Assembly: GCA_021741905.1 (NCBI GenBank)
Contig: JAIOWZ010000009.1
Span: forward strand, 1-41,489
DNA from: Candidatus Planktophila sp.
GTDB taxonomy: Bacteria; Actinomycetota; Actinomycetes; Nanopelagicales; Nanopelagicaceae
Direction of reading: 5' to 3'
DNA: 41,489 bases
The translations under genes were made by a program, and so were the position numbers. Each line of letters opens with the position of its first letter. Position 1 is the stretch's first letter. The notes under the pieces are model-generated. The model saw nothing but the letters and a program-made list of their open reading frames with translations, was not told the DNA's origin and did not search any database. Positions 20,105-29,300 of this stretch are shown piece after piece.

Positions 20105-21671
20105 AGCTAAGGTCTTCTACAACTCTTTTTAAGGTATCTGCATTGGATTCGCGATCGGGCACATCACACACAACAACGCTAACGCCAGATATTGGTGCTT
20201 TTACTTCTGCCTCTAACTCTTTTAGAGAAGTAATTTGTTTTGCTTGAACACCCATCGCCTGAGCAATCGCAGCAGGATTCAATCCATGCGGTGTGCCAAA
20301 TACCGTTTCAAAGCCATTTACACCACGCTGCGGCAGTGTTGAAAAGATTCCGCCCCCATCATTATTGATAACTATAAAGCGGCAATTAATCTCTTCTTTG
20401 TTTATGAGTCCTGTTAAATCATGCAGGAAAGATAGGTCGCCCAGCACTGCAATTGTGGCCTTGTGGCCGTAGGCAACACCTAGTGCTGTTGAAATGTTGC
20501 CATCTATGCCGGCTAATCCGCGATTAGCGTATGTGTGAACGCCAGTACGCGGATGTGCAAAACCTTCAAGATCTCGAATTGGTCGTGATGAAGAGACAAA
20601 TAGCGCAGTGCCATCTGGAATCGTTGCAGCAATTGTTCGAGCAATGACCGCTTCATTCCAGCCATCCATGGAGCCAATAAGCTTTTGTGCACGCTCAGAA
20701 ACCTTGTTCCACTTTGCAATCCATTCATCAGATTGAATAACACCTTGAAGATCAGGTAATTCTGTAAATTTACGATCAGCCTGACGATCTGAATCCACCG
20801 TTGCAAGACGTTGATCCACAACATAAGTGATCGGGCTGGATTTGATAAAGGCATTGATTGAACGTGACAAAGTTGTTCGCCCAATAACAAGGACAGATTG
20901 GGGAATAAGAGTACTTCGTATTTCTGGTGATGCTAAGAAAATAGATGCATGTGCTATCGCATCAGGAAAAGAAAGTGGATCTTCGGTGACTACGGGCCAA
21001 CCTAATACCTTTGTAAATCGGCTGATTTCTTCAACTGTTAAACCACCGCGATCATGTCCAATTACAACAACTCCTCGCGCACCAACCAAACGAAGTGTGC
21101 CGGGCTTGGTGCGTGCGATAAATTCTTTAGGTGCGATGTTGATCTGTGAAAGCCATTCTGAAGAGTCATCTGACAGTAATGGTTCATCAAACTGAAGATT
21201 TAAGTGAATAGGGCCATTTCGCAAACTATCGAGCGGTAATTCCATTGGGTAAACAGGCCCGTCAACATCTGCGAAATAACGCACAGCTTTACCAAAAATT
21301 CGTGCTTGCTCAGTTGTTTGATTTGCACCAGTTTTACGCAACATGGCCGGACGATCAGCCGTTAAGACCATGAGTAGTGCGTTTGTATGACTGGCTTCAA
21401 GTACTGCTGGATGGTAATTCGCAACGGCTGTGCCGCTGGTACACACCACTGGTACTGGCCGGCCTGTTGATTTAATAATTCCAAGTGCGAAAAATGCTGC
21501 AGTTCGCTCATCAACGCGCACATGAATCTTGATTAAGCCCTCTTGTGATGCTGCAAAAAACGCCAAGGACAAAGGTGCATTGCGTGAACCCGGTGAAATA
21601 ACTACATCAGTAATCCCAGCTTCAATTATTTGGCGAACGACAACACGCGCCAGCGAGGTGGAGTTATTCAC
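20097..21671 (-). CDS. menD: SEPHCHC synthase MenD
   Basis: A 524-residue thiamine-diphosphate enzyme joining 2-oxoglutarate and isochorismate to give 2-succinyl-5-enolpyruvyl-6-hydroxy-3-cyclohexene-1-carboxylate. It shows 'SPGSRNAPLSLAF' near the N-terminus and the ThDP motif starting GDLSFLHDLTGL, continuing to NNDGGGIFS. The frame is open to an ATG at 21713. I choose the GTG at 21671 because GGAG lies eight bases upstream (21680-21683), it makes a GTGA overlap with the menC stop, and the resulting N-terminus fits the family. It is the last gene of menB-menC-menD. Confidence 0.92.
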   Translation of the reverse strand: MNNSTSLARVVVRQIIEAGITDVVISPGSRNAPLSLAFFAASQEGLIKIHVRVDERTAAFFALGIIKSTGRPVPVVCTSGTAVANYHPAVLEASHTNALLMVLTADRPAMLRKTGANQTTEQARIFGKAVRYFADVDGPVYPMELPLDSLRNGPIHLNLQFDEPLLSDDSSEWLSQINIAPKEFIARTKPGTLRLVGARGVVVIGHDRGGLTVEEISRFTKVLGWPVVTEDPLSFPDAIAHASIFLASPEIRSTLIPQSVLVIGRTTLSRSINAFIKSSPITYVVDQRLATVDSDRQADRKFTELPDLQGVIQSDEWIAKWNKVSERAQKLIGSMDGWNEAVIARTIAATIPDGTALFVSSSRPIRDLEGFAHPRTGVHTYANRGLAGIDGNISTALGVAYGHKATIAVLGDLSFLHDLTGLINKEEINCRFIVINNDGGGIFSTLPQRGVNGFETVFGTPHGLNPAAIAQAMGVQAKQITSLKELEAEVKAPISGVSVVVCDVPDRESNADTLKRVVEDLSSI

Positions 21672-22597
21672 TTCAGTAACTCCGCAGTTCTCATGATGCG
21701 ATTCTTCCACCATTCGAAGCGATCTGCACTGACATCTAGACCATCAAAGTTAGGAGTCACATCACTAATTGCAATCTTGCCATCTACTATTGGTAGTTCG
21801 GCTACATTTTTTGCTAAGAGCGAGCCTGTGCCAAGACCGCAATCAAAGCCCATGCCCTCAAATGATGCCGCCAAGATAAGCCCGTAGTTAATTCCAACAG
21901 CACTTTCTAAGGCACTAGACACCACAACAGGTAAGTTGTGGTGTTCTGCAAGTTTGTGAGCACGTTTAATTCCACCAAGTGGTTGGACCTTTAACATCAA
22001 ATAATCAACGGCATTAGATAAGTCAAGACTGAATGGATCTTTTGCTTTTCTTAGAACTTCATCTCCGACAATCTTCACATCCACGCGCTTTTTTAATTCG
22101 CGAAGTTCCTCAATTGTTGCGCAAGGTTGTTCAACATATTCAACATCGCCAATTGAATTGATGAACTTCTCCGCCTCATCAACGCTCAATAAGCCATTAA
22201 CATCAACACGTATTGTTGCATTCGGCCGTAAGGTGCGAACAAGTTCGAGGCGATGAAGGTCCTCGCTGACATCGGTGCCGACCTTTACTTTAAAGGTTTT
22301 AACTCCCGGAAATGAATTAATAACTCTTTCTAAATCTTGCACCTCATTTAGTGCAGGAATAGTTCCATTAATCGCTACATGTGTGCGATATAGCTGTGGT
22401 CTTGGCTGTGTTGCTGCCTCGATCGCACACGCTAGCCATGGTGCAGATTCTGCATCGTCATACTCAAGAAATGGCGAGAACTCTCCCCAACCATATTCAC
22501 CGTGAATTAAAGCAACCTCACGAAAAGTAACGCCACGAAAATTTGTTGTCGTTGGCAGCGTAACTACACGCAATGTCTCTAGAAGCAATTGATCCAT
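21668..22597 (-). CDS. menC: o-Succinylbenzoate synthase MenC
   Basis: A 309-residue enolase-superfamily dehydratase giving o-succinylbenzoate. The catalytic set is visible: KVK at 103-105, metal ligands D132, E156 and D179, and the second lysine K203 in LKVQPLGG. Enolase-superfamily members of this type can also be N-succinylamino acid racemases, but the position between menB and menD supports MenC. It starts three bases after the menB stop and ends in a GTGA overlap with menD. Confidence 0.92.
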   Translation of the reverse strand: MDQLLLETLRVVTLPTTTNFRGVTFREVALIHGEYGWGEFSPFLEYDDAESAPWLACAIEAATQPRPQLYRTHVAINGTIPALNEVQDLERVINSFPGVKTFKVKVGTDVSEDLHRLELVRTLRPNATIRVDVNGLLSVDEAEKFINSIGDVEYVEQPCATIEELRELKKRVDVKIVGDEVLRKAKDPFSLDLSNAVDYLMLKVQPLGGIKRAHKLAEHHNLPVVVSSALESAVGINYGLILAASFEGMGFDCGLGTGSLLAKNVAELPIVDGKIAISDVTPNFDGLDVSADRFEWWKNRIMRTAELLK

Positions 22598-22600
22598 GGA

Positions 22601-23479
22601 CTATGGGCGCTTTGGAAACTTTCCAAAATCAGGTGCGCGCTTTTCCTTATAGGCATCGCGACCTTCTTGACCTTCTTCTGTCATGTAGAACAACAATGTT
22701 GCATCGCCTGCAAGTTGTTGCACACCTGCAAGTCCATCTGTGGCAGCGTTCAAACTTGCCTTTAACAAACGAATCGCCATTGGAGAGTTGCGCAGCATTT
22801 CGCGGCACCATGAAACTGTTTCTGCTTCTAATTCAGCAATTGGCACAACAGTATTTACAAGCCCCATGTTTAATGCTTCTTGTGCATCATATTCGCGGGT
22901 CATAAACCAAATCTCGCGAGCTTTCTTTTGACCAACATGTGCAGCTAACAATCCAGCACCGTATCCACCATCAAAGGATCCCACCATTGGTCCAGTCTGA
23001 CCAAACTTTGCATTGTCGGCAGCAATTGTTAAATCACAAACAACGTGTAATACATGTCCACCACCAATAGCCCAACCAGCAACCATTGCAACGATTGGCT
23101 TTGGTGTGCGACGGATCTGCACCTGAAGATCTAGAACATTAAGGCGACCGATTCCCTTTTTAGCTAATTTATCATCGCCAAGGTATCCATCGTCACCACG
23201 AACACTGATGTCACCACCGGAACAAAAAGCTTCTGTACCTTCACCAGTAAAGATGATCACGCCAACTTCTTCATTGTCGCGTGCTAAATTAAAAGCTTCG
23301 ATTAACTCAATAATTGTTTGAGGACGAAATGCGTTACGAACCTGCGGACGATTGATCGTAATTTTGGCGATGCCATCGCCCATTTGATATTTGATATCTA
23401 CGAAATCTTCTCCGCCAGGTGCTGTGACCCATTGTGGAATCTCTCGGCTACCAAATTCGCGCTTGATCGGCTTGCTCAC
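22601..23479 (-). CDS. menB: 1,4-Dihydroxy-2-naphthoyl-CoA synthase MenB
   Basis: A 292-residue crotonase-fold enzyme that closes the naphthoquinone ring from o-succinylbenzoyl-CoA. It shows CSGGD (86-90), the oxyanion-hole stretch around GGG (139-141) and D170 in [10 protein letters not shown], and ends with the MenB-like '[15 protein letters not shown]' type tail. The start is a GTG with a strong GGAGG Shine-Dalgarno sequence (23484-23488) four bases upstream. It heads the menBCD unit and is divergent from menE. Confidence 0.95.
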   Translation of the reverse strand: MSKPIKREFGSREIPQWVTAPGGEDFVDIKYQMGDGIAKITINRPQVRNAFRPQTIIELIEAFNLARDNEEVGVIIFTGEGTEAFCSGGDISVRGDDGYLGDDKLAKKGIGRLNVLDLQVQIRRTPKPIVAMVAGWAIGGGHVLHVVCDLTIAADNAKFGQTGPMVGSFDGGYGAGLLAAHVGQKKAREIWFMTREYDAQEALNMGLVNTVVPIAELEAETVSWCREMLRNSPMAIRLLKASLNAATDGLAGVQQLAGDATLLFYMTEEGQEGRDAYKEKRAPDFGKFPKRP

Positions 23480-23505
23480 ATTTCCTCCATCGTCGTTGCT
23501 AGCGA

Positions 23506-23512
23506 TAGCCTA
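23506..23512. promoter_or_regulatory. Shared symmetric -10 element between menB and menE
   Basis: The heptamer TAGCCTA reads TAGCCT on the plus strand (towards menE, ATG nine bases downstream) and TAGGCT on the minus strand (towards menB, leaving a leader of about 20 bases with GGAGG). Both match the TANNNT -10 pattern and use the same base pairs. Symmetric -10 elements are a known cause of bidirectional transcription in bacteria. That this one works so is inferred. Confidence 0.45.
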
Positions 23513-23520
23513 CGGCTGCA

Positions 23521-24573
23521 ATGGATACCTCGTCACAACGAAAGATTCTGCGGGTCAGCCCTTCATGCGCGATCTCCCCATTAGTTGGAGAAATCACAGC
23601 GGCGCTCGTGGGCGATGGCCCCACCCTTGGTTTCGGAGAGATCTCATCTGAATACGCTCCAAGCTATGCCGCCATTGCGATCGGAACATCCGGAACAACC
23701 GGCACATCCAAAGAAGTTCTACTGTCATCATCTGCGCTAATTTCATCAGCAAAAGCGTCTAATAAATTTATAGGAGCACAATCTGGTGATACCTGGTCAC
23801 TCTTGCTTCCGCTGACTCACATCGCTGCGGTCAATGTGATTGTTCGCTCAATGGAACTTGGAACAACGCCAATTGACTTGCGTGATTTTGAAGGTGAATA
23901 TCCAAACGCAAACTACACCGCAATCGTTCCAACACAATTATTCCGTGCGTTAAATGGAGACCAGCTTTTACTTAACCACCTTAAATCAACAAAGGCAGTG
24001 TTGGTTGGTGGTGCTGCGTTATCTCAAACTTTGCGCAATCAAGCCGAACTGGCTGGAATTAAGGTAATCACGACATACGGAATGACCGAAACATGTGGTG
24101 GATGTGTTTACGATGGCACGGCACTTGAAGGTGTAGAAATTGAAATTCGAAACGGTAAAATATTTATTAAGGGACCAGTTTTGGCATCTTCAATATCACT
24201 TGATAACGGTTGGTTTGAAACTAATGACTTAGGTGAATACGACAACAATGAGTTAGTCGTTCTTGGTCGGTCTGATGATGTAATTATTTCTGGTGGAGAA
24301 AATCTCTCGCTAAACGCTGTTGAAAGTTCCCTCAGTTCTGCTTTTCCAAATTCTCAGTTCGCAGCTTTTGCTGTTCAAGACCCCCAGTGGGGACAGAGCT
24401 TACAAGTTGCAGTCGTTGGAGCAATTAGCGATGATCAAATCACAGCGCATCTTGAAAAAGATCTTGGTTACTTTGCAAAACCAAAATGCATACATCGCAT
24501 GACATCGTTACCATTGCTAGGTATTGGCAAGATCGATCGAAAAAGTCTGGCGAAAGGTATTGCGAATGAATAA
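23521..24573 (+). CDS. menE: o-Succinylbenzoate-CoA ligase MenE
   Basis: A 350-residue adenylate-forming enzyme activating o-succinylbenzoate with CoA and ATP. The AMP-binding signature GTSGTTGTSKE lies at 55-65, YGMTE at 186-190, 'LGRSDDVIISGGENLS' follows in the C-terminal part, and the catalytic lysine is K337 in GIGKIDRK. It is much shorter than typical acyl-CoA synthetases because the N-terminal region is reduced, as in other actinobacterial MenE. There is no clear Shine-Dalgarno sequence; a near-leaderless start from TAGCCT at 23506-23511 is likely. The 3' end overlaps menA by eight bases. Confidence 0.92.
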   Translation: MDTSSQRKILRVSPSCAISPLVGEITAALVGDGPTLGFGEISSEYAPSYAAIAIGTSGTTGTSKEVLLSSSALISSAKASNKFIGAQSGDTWSLLLPLTHIAAVNVIVRSMELGTTPIDLRDFEGEYPNANYTAIVPTQLFRALNGDQLLLNHLKSTKAVLVGGAALSQTLRNQAELAGIKVITTYGMTETCGGCVYDGTALEGVEIEIRNGKIFIKGPVLASSISLDNGWFETNDLGEYDNNELVVLGRSDDVIISGGENLSLNAVESSLSSAFPNSQFAAFAVQDPQWGQSLQVAVVGAISDDQITAHLEKDLGYFAKPKCIHRMTSLPLLGIGKIDRKSLAKGIANE

Positions 24574-25414
24574 GTGGGTATTGGGTGCACGTCCTAGAAC
24601 TTTGCCGGCAGCTATTGCCCCGGTTGTAGTCGCATCTGCATTAGCGGGTCCAGATTTCAATTGGTTTCGAGCAACCCTTGCTCTGAATGTGGGAGTTTGG
24701 CTTCAGATAGGGGTCAACTTTGCCAATGATTACAGCGATGGAATCAAGGGTACCGATGATGATCGTGTTGGCCCGATTCGCTTAGTTGCTAGCGGAATAG
24801 CAACTGCGAAATCGGTTAAGGGTGCCGCATTTATTTCTTTTGCAATTGCCTGCATCGCCGGTGCTTGGTTGGCTTTTTTGACCTCACCTTTACTCATTAT
24901 TGTTGGCGCTATTTCGATCGCTGCAGCGTGGGGATACACCGGAGGAAAAAATCCATACGGCTACAAAGGCCTTGGTGATATATCTGTCTTCATTTTCTTT
25001 GGAGTAATTGCGACTGTTGGTACTTTCTATGTCCAATCTGAAACAATCACGCTCTTGAGTTTTATTGTTTCAATTCCGATGGGAGTCCTGTCCTGCGCGA
25101 TTCTTGCAATTAACAATCTCCGGGATAGACCTAAGGATGAGTTGGCCAATAAGTTGACGCTTGCTGTTCGTATCGGTGATACCAAAGCGCGGTACATGTA
25201 CGTCTCGCTCTTGGCTATCGCACACATTGCGGCCATTGCAACATTGATTCCAACAGCACTCTTAACTTTGTTGCTCCTTCCAATGAGCATTTCGATTTCA
25301 AGCCAAGTTCTCAGGGGTGCCTCTGGAAAGGACTTAGTTCCTGTTTTAGGCCGAACCGGCAAACTCCAACTGATATTTTCAATAGTTTTTGCTGTCGGCT
25401 TAGCGATACAATAA
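24566..25414 (+). CDS. menA: 1,4-Dihydroxy-2-naphthoate polyprenyltransferase MenA
   Basis: A 282-residue UbiA-family membrane enzyme that attaches the polyprenyl chain to dihydroxynaphthoate. The first Asp-rich motif is NFANDYSDGIKGTDDD (51-66) and the second block is 'NNLRDRPKDELANKLTLAVR'. About eight or nine membrane helices. The open frame begins at 24524, but the ATG at 24566 (MNKWVLGARPRTLPAA) matches homologues and has AAAGG eight bases upstream inside menE. It overlaps menE by eight bases. Confidence 0.94.
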   Translation: MNKWVLGARPRTLPAAIAPVVVASALAGPDFNWFRATLALNVGVWLQIGVNFANDYSDGIKGTDDDRVGPIRLVASGIATAKSVKGAAFISFAIACIAGAWLAFLTSPLLIIVGAISIAAAWGYTGGKNPYGYKGLGDISVFIFFGVIATVGTFYVQSETITLLSFIVSIPMGVLSCAILAINNLRDRPKDELANKLTLAVRIGDTKARYMYVSLLAIAHIAAIATLIPTALLTLLLLPMSISISSQVLRGASGKDLVPVLGRTGKLQLIFSIVFAVGLAIQ

Positions 25415-25418
25415 TTTC

Positions 25419-25682
25419 ATGTCACGGGTTCTTCCACTCATCTTGGTCTTTGGTTTAACAATTTATGCGTTAATCGATTGTGCCCGTACTGATGAGTCAC
25501 AGATCAAAACTCTTCCAAAATGGGGATGGCTACTTCTAATTGTTCTTCTTGGGCCACAAGCACTTGCTATCGGTCCAGTTGCATATTTAATTGCTGGAAG
25601 AAACAAGCCAAAGGGACGCAAGGCTCCTAAGCGACGTATTTTGCCGCCAGATGATGATCCAGATTTCTTGGGAAAGCTTTAA
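25419..25682 (+). CDS. Small membrane protein, PLDc_N-like
   Basis: An 87-residue protein with two hydrophobic helices (about residues 3-18 and 36-60), a short charged loop between them and a basic then acidic tail (KPKGRKAPKRR, then DDDPDF). The pattern 'YALIDCARTDE...LPKWGWLLLIVLLGPQALAIGPVAYLI' resembles the phospholipase D/cardiolipin synthase N-terminal domain (PLDc_N) found as stand-alone small proteins in actinobacteria. The catalytic domain is absent, so enzyme activity is not implied. It starts four bases after menA and is probably co-transcribed. It overlaps the ccsB 3' end by four bases. Confidence 0.75.
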   Translation: MSRVLPLILVFGLTIYALIDCARTDESQIKTLPKWGWLLLIVLLGPQALAIGPVAYLIAGRNKPKGRKAPKRRILPPDDDPDFLGKL

Positions 25683-26569
25683 AGCCCTGAATAGGTGTGC
25701 TTACCGGTTCCCCAAATATTGACGTACACATAATTAAATAAGAATGTCGATCCGGCAAGTAAACATAGCCACGCCGCCCTACGTCCGCGCCAACCAATTG
25801 TTACGCGAGCATGTAAGTAAGCGGCATATGCGACCCATGTAATAAATGCCCAGGTCTCTTTTGGATCCCAACCCCAGTAACGACCCCAAGCGCTCTCAGC
25901 CCAGATTGCTCCAGCAATAACTGAAAAGGTCCATAATGGAAATACAAATGCGACTAATCGATATGAGAGTTGATCCAAAACTTCTAGCGAAGGTAGACGC
26001 TTAGCCCACGCTGTTCGCTCCCCTTTAGTTTCCATATTGTCTAAATACAAATACGCTGCGGCGATTACATTTGCTAACAAGAATACGCCACCTGAAATAA
26101 TTGCAGTGGATACGTGAATGACTAACCACGGTGACTTTAGAGCTGGAACTAGTGGAGCACTTGGGACATATAAAACAGTTACTGCGGTTCCAAGAGTTAG
26201 CAATACTGAAATCGAAACCAGCAAACCTAACCAACGGAGATCATATTTGCGCAGTGCACCTAGATATGCACCAGTAAATGCAAGCGCCCCAGTAATCGAA
26301 AACTCGTACATGTTTCCCCAGGGCACACGGCCAGCTGAAATACCACGAGTAACTACACCTGCGAACAAAAGAATAAATCCTAAAATCATCATCGCTGTCG
26401 CAACGCGTGCTACTTTTTCAGTGCGTGTGTAATCCAAAGTCTTTGTTGTGTCATTCGGAACTCTTACCGCCCAGGCTGTCTCTATGGCGTGAGCTAAAAA
26501 TGCCAAGGTGTAGACAGCCATTGCAGAATAAATCAGGTAGTTAGATGCAAAGGCCCAGGTGCGTGACAT
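25679..26569 (-). CDS. ccsB: System II cytochrome c assembly protein CcsB (CcsA/ResC family)
   Basis: A 296-residue membrane protein that with ResB carries haem across the membrane and attaches it to apocytochrome c. The Trp-rich haem-handling motif WGWDPKETW lies at 232-240, flanked by candidate haem-ligand histidines H152, H253 and H291. About eight membrane helices. It starts immediately after the resB TAG stop. It is the last gene of the five-gene minus-strand unit that begins at 29923. Confidence 0.93.
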   Translation of the reverse strand: MSRTWAFASNYLIYSAMAVYTLAFLAHAIETAWAVRVPNDTTKTLDYTRTEKVARVATAMMILGFILLFAGVVTRGISAGRVPWGNMYEFSITGALAFTGAYLGALRKYDLRWLGLLVSISVLLTLGTAVTVLYVPSAPLVPALKSPWLVIHVSTAIISGGVFLLANVIAAAYLYLDNMETKGERTAWAKRLPSLEVLDQLSYRLVAFVFPLWTFSVIAGAIWAESAWGRYWGWDPKETWAFITWVAYAAYLHARVTIGWRGRRAAWLCLLAGSTFLFNYVYVNIWGTGKHTYSGL

Positions 26570-28042
26570 CTATTTTTCTCCCTTTAATATCCGAATGAAC
26601 TGTGCTATTTCTACATCTAGTCCTGGTGCGTCATTTTTTGCTAATCCAGCAACCTCTACTTGTGTGCCAACGCGGATCCATATACGTCGTCTACGAGTAA
26701 ATAGTGAAGCGAGCAGTCCGAGGATCGCAACGATACCGCCCAACAATGCGAAATTCTTTCCGGGATCTGCGACGAAGTTAAGGTTGACCCATTGGATATA
26801 GCCTTCAAATTTGATTGATCCACCTGGATACTCAAAGACTTCCCCTGGCTTCAAGGACTTGAGACCAACCTGCAGCATGTCTGAGGTATCTATTCTGTAG
26901 ACAGACTGCGGAATTCCAGAATCCAATCCAAGATCCCCCGCCCATGCCGCTAACAACAAACGTGGATCCAGTGCTTTAGGGAAAGCGCTCAGTGCACCAC
27001 CACCATTGGGGTCGCGAACATATGTTGGAACAAAGGATCCAACAAAACCAATTTGTGGCTCTGCATCTGGAACTTTTATTGCGCCAATTGATCGAAGGTT
27101 TGAATCTTGTGGCAAGAAGGGAACAGGGCCTTGGAATGCGACATTGCCTTTGGAATCTCTAACAGTTACTACAGGAGAATATCCGTTAGCTTGTAGATAA
27201 ATTCTGGTACTACCAATAGTCAATGGACTATTTACCTTGATAACTTTCTTTTCTACAACAGACCCACCTTCACGAAGTAGTGAGATATCTAAGGTGTAAT
27301 CCTCTGGCGCGCTAGTTTCGAGATTGTATTGTGCATCAAACTTGTCTGTCGTGAGCATAAATGCTGGCAGATTTCCATCTTTATACAATCTTCCATATGT
27401 CAAGGTGTCATAACTCGTTGGAGTATTTACAAATCTTTCCCCAATATTAATGATTGCTTCACCACGCATACCAAATAGTGAACTAAAACTGATTCCCAAC
27501 AAAACAAGAATTAACGCTAAGTGGAAGAATAGGTTTCCGGTTTCACGCGCAAAGCCTTTTTCCGCCGAAATTGAACCATCTTTTTCTAGAACCCTAAATC
27601 GCTTTGATTTAAACCAAGCCCGAGCAGCCTCTAATTCACTTCCATCAGCTATCCATGTTGAATGATGTTCCATCCGCGAAAGATTTTTCGGAGTCGAAGG
27701 CGGTAGTGCGCGCGCTGAGTGAAAATGCTCAATTGTTCGAGGTAATACACAGCCAATTAAGGATATAAATAAAAGAATATATATAGCGCTAAACCAGGGA
27801 GATCCGTAAACATCAAAGAGATAGAGACGATCTAACCAGCGCGCAAGCTCTGGCGAATCCTTGAAGAACTGGCCCACCTGTATTGGGTTTTGAGTACGTT
27901 GCGGAAACAATGAACCAGGAATAGATGCAACCCCGAGCATTAACAGGAGGATCAAAGCGGTGCGCATGCTTGTCAGCTGACGCCATGCATAACGCAAAAT
28001 ACCAACACTATCGAGCTCTGGAAGTTCCGTTTGTTGGCTCAT
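26570..28042 (-). CDS. resB: System II cytochrome c assembly protein ResB
   Basis: A 490-residue membrane protein of the CcsBA/ResBC haem-delivery complex. N-terminal helices start near residue 27 ('MRTALILLLMLGVASIPGSLFPQR'), with others at about residues 85-100 and 165-190. A large extracytoplasmic domain follows (about 190-430), then a final helix near 430-450 and a basic cytoplasmic tail. The 'YLFDVYGSPWF' region is typical of the family. The ATG overlaps the ccdA stop (TAATG). Confidence 0.92.
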   Translation of the reverse strand: MSQQTELPELDSVGILRYAWRQLTSMRTALILLLMLGVASIPGSLFPQRTQNPIQVGQFFKDSPELARWLDRLYLFDVYGSPWFSAIYILLFISLIGCVLPRTIEHFHSARALPPSTPKNLSRMEHHSTWIADGSELEAARAWFKSKRFRVLEKDGSISAEKGFARETGNLFFHLALILVLLGISFSSLFGMRGEAIINIGERFVNTPTSYDTLTYGRLYKDGNLPAFMLTTDKFDAQYNLETSAPEDYTLDISLLREGGSVVEKKVIKVNSPLTIGSTRIYLQANGYSPVVTVRDSKGNVAFQGPVPFLPQDSNLRSIGAIKVPDAEPQIGFVGSFVPTYVRDPNGGGALSAFPKALDPRLLLAAWAGDLGLDSGIPQSVYRIDTSDMLQVGLKSLKPGEVFEYPGGSIKFEGYIQWVNLNFVADPGKNFALLGGIVAILGLLASLFTRRRRIWIRVGTQVEVAGLAKNDAPGLDVEIAQFIRILKGEK

Positions 28043-28767
28043 TAGATCACCGGAATGAAATCAGAGATTAGTGAGCGCATTGAATTAAGTACTTGACCCC
28101 AAAAACCAAGAACTTGAAGAACGCCGATTGCAATCAAGAAAACTCCACCAAATTTGGAAATGACATCGCCACGGCGATAAATAAGTGAACGCAACTTCGC
28201 AGACTTATCTAGAAATAAGCCTGAAAGGATAAATGGAAGCCCCAAACCTAAGCAGTAACCAAAGGAAAGTACTGCTCCACGCACCGCACTTGACTCTTGA
28301 AATGCCAATGTCTGCACCGCAGCTAGCGCAGGCCCGATACATGGTGTCCAACCAATTCCAAATAAAACACCCAGTAGAGGTGCACCTAATAATCCACCAG
28401 TCGTGCGCATCTTTGGTCTAATCGTTGGAGAAAAAGGAAAACGTCCGTAGAAGATGAACCCTAAGAAAATTGTTAAGACGCCAAGAATTCTAGAGATGAT
28501 CTCTTCATTGGCAGAAAGTTGATTGCCCAAACCACCAAACACTGCGCCGTATGAAACAAATACTGCGCTAAAACCTAAAACAAATAAGAGCGAACCCAGA
28601 AAGACTTTGCCGCGGTTTACTGAAAATCCAGCTGCAAATGAAAGATAGCCAGGAACCAATGGCAAGACACACGGCGAGAGAAATGAAACAACTCCTGCGA
28701 TGAAGGCGAATGGGAAAGCTGCTACGAGTACGCCTGAAAATATCTGCTCTACAAAGAACTCTTTCAT
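28042..28767 (-). CDS. ccdA: Thiol-disulfide membrane transporter CcdA
   Basis: A 241-residue DsbD-core protein with about six membrane helices. It moves reducing equivalents from cytoplasmic thioredoxin to the outside, keeping apocytochrome cysteines reduced. The two redox cysteines sit in 'LSPCVLPLVPGYLSF' (first) and 'GIGWTPCIGPALAA' (second), the hallmark of CcdA. The start codon shares an ATGA overlap with the upstream thioredoxin-like gene, its probable redox partner. Confidence 0.94.
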   Translation of the reverse strand: MKEFFVEQIFSGVLVAAFPFAFIAGVVSFLSPCVLPLVPGYLSFAAGFSVNRGKVFLGSLLFVLGFSAVFVSYGAVFGGLGNQLSANEEIISRILGVLTIFLGFIFYGRFPFSPTIRPKMRTTGGLLGAPLLGVLFGIGWTPCIGPALAAVQTLAFQESSAVRGAVLSFGYCLGLGLPFILSGLFLDKSAKLRSLIYRRGDVISKFGGVFLIAIGVLQVLGFWGQVLNSMRSLISDFIPVI

Positions 28768-29300
28768 TCAGCGATCACCCGTTCAATCAGCTGTGTTAAT
28801 GAAGCGACGGTGACTACCCCTGAAATACGCGCGGCTACCCGCCCATTCTTATCCAGGATTACCGTTGACGGGATGGCATTTGCTGGCAGGGATCCCTTAA
28901 ATCCGATCAAGATGGAGTCATCTATAACTGTTGGATAAGGGATCTTAAATCTGCGTTCAAAGGCTTCAGCATTTGCGGGATTATCACGAGTTAATATCCC
29001 GATGAAGGCAACATTTGTGTATTTGTTTGCCAAAGCAACAAGTATTGGTGCTTCTGCACGGCATGGCGAACACCACGATGCCCATACATTCACTACTGCT
29101 ACCTTGTCTTTTGTGTATGTGTAGTTTATTCCAGACAAAGTCATCCCAGAAATTTCTGGAGCAATCTTTCTATCTGCAATCTTGATAAATGTTACAGAGC
29201 CATCACCTGAAACAAAACTCTCTTCTGCTGAGGATATTCCGCCGCCACTACACCCGCTAAGTGCAATTGCTAATCCAATGACGAGTGCAAGCTTCTTCAT
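28764..29300 (-). CDS. TlpA/ResA-like thioredoxin lipoprotein
   Basis: A 178-residue extracytoplasmic thiol-disulfide oxidoreductase. It begins with a lipoprotein signal peptide; the lipobox LSGC puts the lipidated cysteine at C17. The active site is WCSPC with C77 and C80, in a standard AhpC/TSA-thioredoxin fold context ('VVNVWASWCSPCRAEAP'). It sits directly before ccdA, resB and ccsB. The inferred job is reducing apocytochrome c cysteines, as for ResA in Bacillus. The ATG overlaps the upstream phosphatase stop (TAATG). Confidence 0.92.
   Translation of the reverse strand: MKKLALVIGLAIALSGCSGGGISSAEESFVSGDGSVTFIKIADRKIAPEISGMTLSGINYTYTKDKVAVVNVWASWCSPCRAEAPILVALANKYTNVAFIGILTRDNPANAEAFERRFKIPYPTVIDDSILIGFKGSLPANAIPSTVILDKNGRVAARISGVVTVASLTQLIERVIAE

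Noticed and set aside
21672..21713. Upstream ATG start for menD at 21713.
   Set aside because: It would lie 46 bases inside menC; the GTG at 21671 has GGAG and forms a GTGA overlap with the menC stop.
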